The notes below the pieces were generated by a model. The model saw only the letters and a list, made by a program, of their open reading frames with translations. It was not told where the DNA came from and ran no database searches. A DNA stretch of 64,000 nt from Microcebus murinus (lineage: Eukaryota > Chordata > Mammalia > Primates > Cheirogaleidae). Of the stretch, positions 58,658 through 64,000 are shown piece by piece (position 1 is the first letter of the stretch; each line of letters starts with the position of its first letter). The translations under genes were made by a program, and so were the position numbers. The stretch is taken from assembly GCF_040939455.1 (NCBI RefSeq), contig NC_134117.1:28203501-28267500 (forward strand). Reading direction: 5' to 3'.

Positions 58658-59621
58658 TATGATGATTTGAGAAGGTCCATTCTGGTGATTTTAATTTTGA
58701 AAATAAGCCATGTGGGTGACCTAAGGCCAAAGTGAATAATGATGAGCTGAAAGCTGTAGTGGAAGCAAATCTATCTCAACCTGGTCATGAATTAGCAGCA
58801 GGGTTTGACATTACTATTCCAACAATATTGAGCCATTGGAAACAAATCGGCAAGGTAGAGAAGCTGGATAGATGGGTTCCACATGAATTAAACTGGCATC
58901 AGAAGAGAAATTGTATAGAAGCTTGCCTTTCTTTGCTGTCACAACATAAAGGCAAACCATTTCTACACTGTATTGTTACATTTGATGAAAATTGGAATCT
59001 TTTGGACAATCGCAAGCATTTGGCACAATGGTTGGATAAAGATGAAATGCTGAAACACAGTCCAAAACTAAATATCAAAAAAAGCTAATGGTGTCTGTTT
59101 GGTGGTCCAGCACTGGTATTATCCACTACAGCTTCATGAAACCTAGTCAGTCAGCTATAGTGGATGTCTACTGCAACCAGTTGGATGAAATGATGAGGAT
59201 ACTACGATTAAGCAGCTGAGATTGATCAATAGAGACAGGCCAATCCTCTTTGCAAGACAGTGCCCAACCACATGTAGCACAAACAGCACTGTTCCGACTA
59301 CAGTAGCTGGACTTGGAAACTCTGTCATCTACCACATTCACCAGACCTTGCACTGACTACCACTTCTTCCAGGCTTTGGACCACTTCTTGCAAGGAAAAA
59401 TATTCAATTATTAACAAGCTGTGGAAAACGCCATTCGAGATTTCATTGCTACTTGCTCTCCAGGCTTCTTTGCTGCCAGCATAATCAAGCTATCATTAGG
59501 ATGGCAAAACTGTGTCAGTAGTTTTAGTCACATACTTTGATTACTTGTACCACTTCTTGTTTGAGATATAATAAACTACACTTTTGATTTGAAATTGGAA
59601 ATTTCGTACTTAATGACCTAA
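58658..59621 (+). pseudogene. Mariner-family transposase relic (Tc1/mariner), 5'-truncated
   Basis: The reading starts inside the N-terminal DNA-binding domain at FEKVHSGDFNFENKP. A 118-codon open stretch (58732-59088) holds the IGKVEKLDRWVPHEL motif of mariner transposases and the first catalytic Asp in FDENW. Further on, in shifted frames, come QDSAQPHVAQTA (second Asp) and TDYHFFQALDHFLQGK (third Asp). A complete transposase has ~345 residues; here the start is missing and stops and frameshifts break the rest, so it is dead. The right end ACTTAATGACCTAA followed by TA fits a mariner terminal repeat and TA target. The cecropia/Hsmar1-type group is the closest I can name; the family is not certain. 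Confidence 0.88.
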
Positions 59622-59979
59622 TAATTTCCTGATTGCCACACCTTATTTAGCTAGAACTCCTGTATGTTAACCAAAACCCTTATGAAGATTGTTAGCATTT
59701 TATTCTGTTTCTCTCTTGCAAATATATTCTAAAAAGCTTCTGTTAGGTCTATGTGAGTTACTATTGTGCTGCTAAAATTACATTTTAAAAAAATAAGTTA
59801 ATATATTTACATGGTACAACATTCAGAAGGTACAAAAGGATACACAGCAAGAAGTCTTCCTTCCATCCCAAGATGGAATGCAGACTGTGACAAATCTAAC
59901 TGTATTACTAGTGTGTGACGTGTCCTCACTGAAGGGGGGAGGGAAAGAGTATTTGTCTGGAGACCATAAGCTGTTCATA

Positions 59980-60395
59980 AACACTGTACTCTGTTTTTAA
60001 ATTTGTTTCTTATGGTGGGGCAACAGTTCTGCAAGTAATTTACAGATATACCAAGGTTGAACAAATATAATAAATGGTAGCTAATAGGAACCAGTTTTCT
60101 GTCAGAGAAAGAAGTTACAAATAAGCAAAGAGAATGGCTAGAAGGAACCCTTTGGTACTAGATTAGAGTTGGAGACATTAATACGATCTTATGTTTAGTT
60201 TAATATGTACGAATAGGTACAGAAATAGTGACAGATACCAATGCTAATCTAATCTCTCAGTTCTGACCAATGTATATAGTTGGGTGGATGTACCATGTAA
60301 GATGTTAACGTTTGGTGAAACTGGGTAATGGCTATATAGGAACTCTGCAATATCTCTGCAACTTTTCTATAAATCTTTCAAAAAAAAGTCTACCT
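59980..60395 (+). mobile_element. L1M 3' end, sense, inserted in the antisense L1
   Basis: CATGTAAGATGTTAACGTTT, GAAACTGGGTAATGGCTATA and GGAACTCTGCAATATCTCTG are the typical L1M 3' terminus, followed by an A-rich tail. The left limit is uncertain. Confidence 0.7.
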
Positions 60396-60784
60396 TTCAA
60401 CCCCTAACTATCCATTGTCCTTCCCTGGAGGCAACCAGTGTTATTAGTTCCTTTTATGTCTTCCAGAGATATAAATAAATGCAAATAAAAACAGTCCCTC
60501 CCTCCTTTAAAAACAATTCAGTGCACATACTGTAAACACTTTATACACACTGTTCTGCTTTTAGATCTTGTCTCATTATCAGTATAGATACAGCTTCTTC
60601 AGTCTTTTTTTCATTTTTCTTTTTTTAAGTAGCTACAGAGAATTCTATTGTATGAATGTACTATAATTTATTTAACTAGTTTCTTATTGATGGGCATTTG
60701 TTGTTTGCAGTCATTTGCTGTTACAAATGATGCCATATTAAGTAACCTTGTACATGTATTATTTTGTTTTTGTGGGTTTTGTGT

Positions 60785-60809
60785 GTTTGTTTGTTTGTTT
60801 GTTTGTTTT

Positions 60810-60818
<9 letters not shown>
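60785..60818 (+). repeat. (GTTT)n simple repeat
   Basis: TTTGTTTGTTTGTTTGTTTG leads into the T-tract of the antisense Alu, so it is probably an expanded A-tail of that Alu. Confidence 0.85.
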
Positions 60819-61780
<962 letters not shown>

Positions 61781-61963
61781 ATATCTATAGGATAAATTTC
61801 TAGATTTCCTGATATAAAGCCTATATGCACCTGGAATTTTAAAGATGTCAAATTACCCTCCATATAGAGCTTATACCAATTTATACTCCCACCTACAATG
61901 TTTTAAGCATGTCTGTTTCTACATACCATCACCAAACATAATGTATTACAAAATTTTTATCTT

Positions 61964-62300
<337 letters not shown>

Positions 62301-62797
62301 ATTTTTTATCTTTACCAATCTAGATCTGCCAAACTACTAGAAAGCATAGTTTTATTTGTGTCTCTTTGTGAATATAATCATCTTTTCCTATGTACTTGTA
62401 TGTCCTTTTCTGTAGAATGCCTGCTCATTTTTTTTGTTTTTGCCCATTTAAATTGGTTGTTGGCCTTTTTCTCATTGATTTTAAAAACTTTTTATATATT
62501 ACTAAACTGGCCTTTTGTTTTAAAAATTGCAAAATATTTTTCCCTGTTTGTCCTATGGTGATTTTTTTAATTGTAGAAAATCTGACTTTTTTTAACCAAT
62601 CTTTTCTTCTATGGTTTCTGAATTTGATATTGTACTTAGAAATTTTCTCTCATTTTTAAAAATTCACTTTAAATGTATTTTAGTGACAGATTCAAGGCCA
62701 ATGTTATTTTTTGTTTCAAACATTTACCCAGTCATCCCAACACCACTTATGAAGATTTTCCCAGTAATTAAAATGTGATTTTAAAAATCATATTCTC

Positions 62798-63122
<325 letters not shown>

Positions 63123-63410
63123 AAAAATCATATTCTCATAGGTTTTTGTGTTTCTTTCTGGACCTTCTTCTATTACTGTATCATTGATTTCTTAGTCTGA
63201 ATATGAATTCAAATTATACTGGTTGATTTTGTTTTTTACTTCTCCTATGGAAAATTTCAAGTATATTCCAAAAGCACATGCTGTTTTAATTATTGTGACT
63301 TTATAATAATCTTTTAATATTTATCTGGAAGGGGGACTATGTTCCTTCTCTATTACTCTTCTTTTTCAGAATTTGCCTGTCTAATTATACACATATACAC
63401 ACACATATAC

Positions 63411-63934
63411 CATGTTTCCCTGAAAATAAGACCTATCCATAAAATGAGCCCTAGCAGGATTTCTAAGCATTTGCACAATATAAGCCTTACCTCAAAATTA
63501 AGACCTAGTGATGGGCGTGGCTACACAGCATATCTGCACAACCCATGCATTTGTTGTGGAGTGGTAAAGAAGACGATCAGCCCTTCTCATCTGCCCCATC
63601 GTGACAGCTACTATCGCAGAGGTGACCGGAAATGTGCGGGCAGCCCCACCAACAAGGTCGGCTCCCCCTGTCAGGTCCCGGCCATCCTGTGCTTGCTGTA
63701 AGCTGAGGCTTTGAGGAGAAAGTCTCAGGGAAGTGAGGAGCCAGATGCTCTGCTTTAGGTATTGTGTGTCCCCAGGGGGAAGAAGGAAAGCTGTAGCTGC
63801 CATTTTACTCATTTTACTTTTAGTATATTTGAATAAATGTAGATTGTTGTACCGTACTTAAAAAAAAATAACACATCCCCTGAAAATAAGCCCTAGGGTA
63901 TCTTCTTAAGGAAAAATAAACATAAGACCCTGTC
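63411..63934. mobile_element. Unassigned transposon-like unit with repeated AAAATAAG(A/C)CCT motifs
   Basis: The left edge reads CATGTTTCCCTGAAAATAAG. Variants of AAAATAAGACCT/CCCT recur at 63423, 63438, 63480 and 63497, then CCCCTGAAAATAAGCCCT recurs at 63877, with CATAAGACCCTGTC at the right. The ~330 bp between are GC-richer and unique. Motif-rich ends around a unique core suggest a non-autonomous DNA transposon. The right end is masked by an Alu. I cannot name the family. Confidence 0.5.
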
Positions 63935-64000
63935 TTTTTTTTTTTTTTTTTTTTTTTTTGAGACAGAGTCTCGCTTTGTTACCCAGGCTAGAGTGAGTGC
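63935..64000 (-). mobile_element. Alu, antisense, cut by the window edge
   Basis: A long T-tract then GAGACAGAGTCTCGCTTTGT. Only the 3' end of the element is in the window. Confidence 0.92.

Overview
The window is nuclear DNA from a strepsirrhine (lemur-type) primate. Many of its Alu copies carry an A-T-rich middle insertion (ATTAATTGGCCAACTAAT) and read 'TAGCACTCTGGGAGG' where anthropoid Alus read 'CAGCACTTTGGGAGG'. As far as I recall, this pattern is typical of lemur-lineage Alus. The rest of the repeat content (MIR, L2, old L1, MER1/MER2/MER5/Tigger-type DNA transposons) is ordinary eutherian.

Only three protein-coding exons are recognisable, from two genes arranged head to head. UBTD1 lies on the minus strand. 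Its first coding exon (49995-50064) encodes MGNCVGRQ... and its second (792-1019) encodes the conserved DC-UbP/UBTD2-type region. About 49 kb of intron 1 separates them, and the last exon, with the ubiquitin-like domain, lies before position 1. MMS19 lies on the plus strand. Its first coding exon (50920-51031) encodes MAAAAALE..., and the rest of the window is the start of its first intron. The two ATGs are 855 bp apart inside a CpG island of about 1.6 kb that looks like a shared TATA-less bidirectional promoter with inverted CCAAT boxes, GC boxes, a CACGTG box and a YY1-like start. In human the same pair lies at 10q24, which supports the assignment.

Layout: 1-791 UBTD1 intron 2; 792-1019 exon 2; 1020-49994 intron 1; 49995-50064 exon 1; 50065-50919 shared promoter; 50920-51031 MMS19 exon 1; 51032-64000 MMS19 intron 1. 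UBTD1 intron 1 is rich in MIR and L2 and has long tracts with no repeat I can recognise. MMS19 intron 1 is AT-rich, with a nested stack of L1, MER2 and lemur-type Alus from about 59.8 kb to the right edge and a mariner transposase relic at 58.7-59.6 kb.

I see no undescribed biological system. The items most worth a second look are small structural events: a 153-bp MIR-containing segment copied 2.2 kb away next to a perfect 14-bp foldback; a 20-nt insert with a poly-A tail and target-site duplications; a seven-unit 14-bp minisatellite; a CpG-dense block deep in intron 1; and an unassigned transposon-like unit at 63.41-63.93 kb. Repeat names and boundaries were assigned by eye from remembered consensus sequences. 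Ends are usually good to about 10-30 bp.
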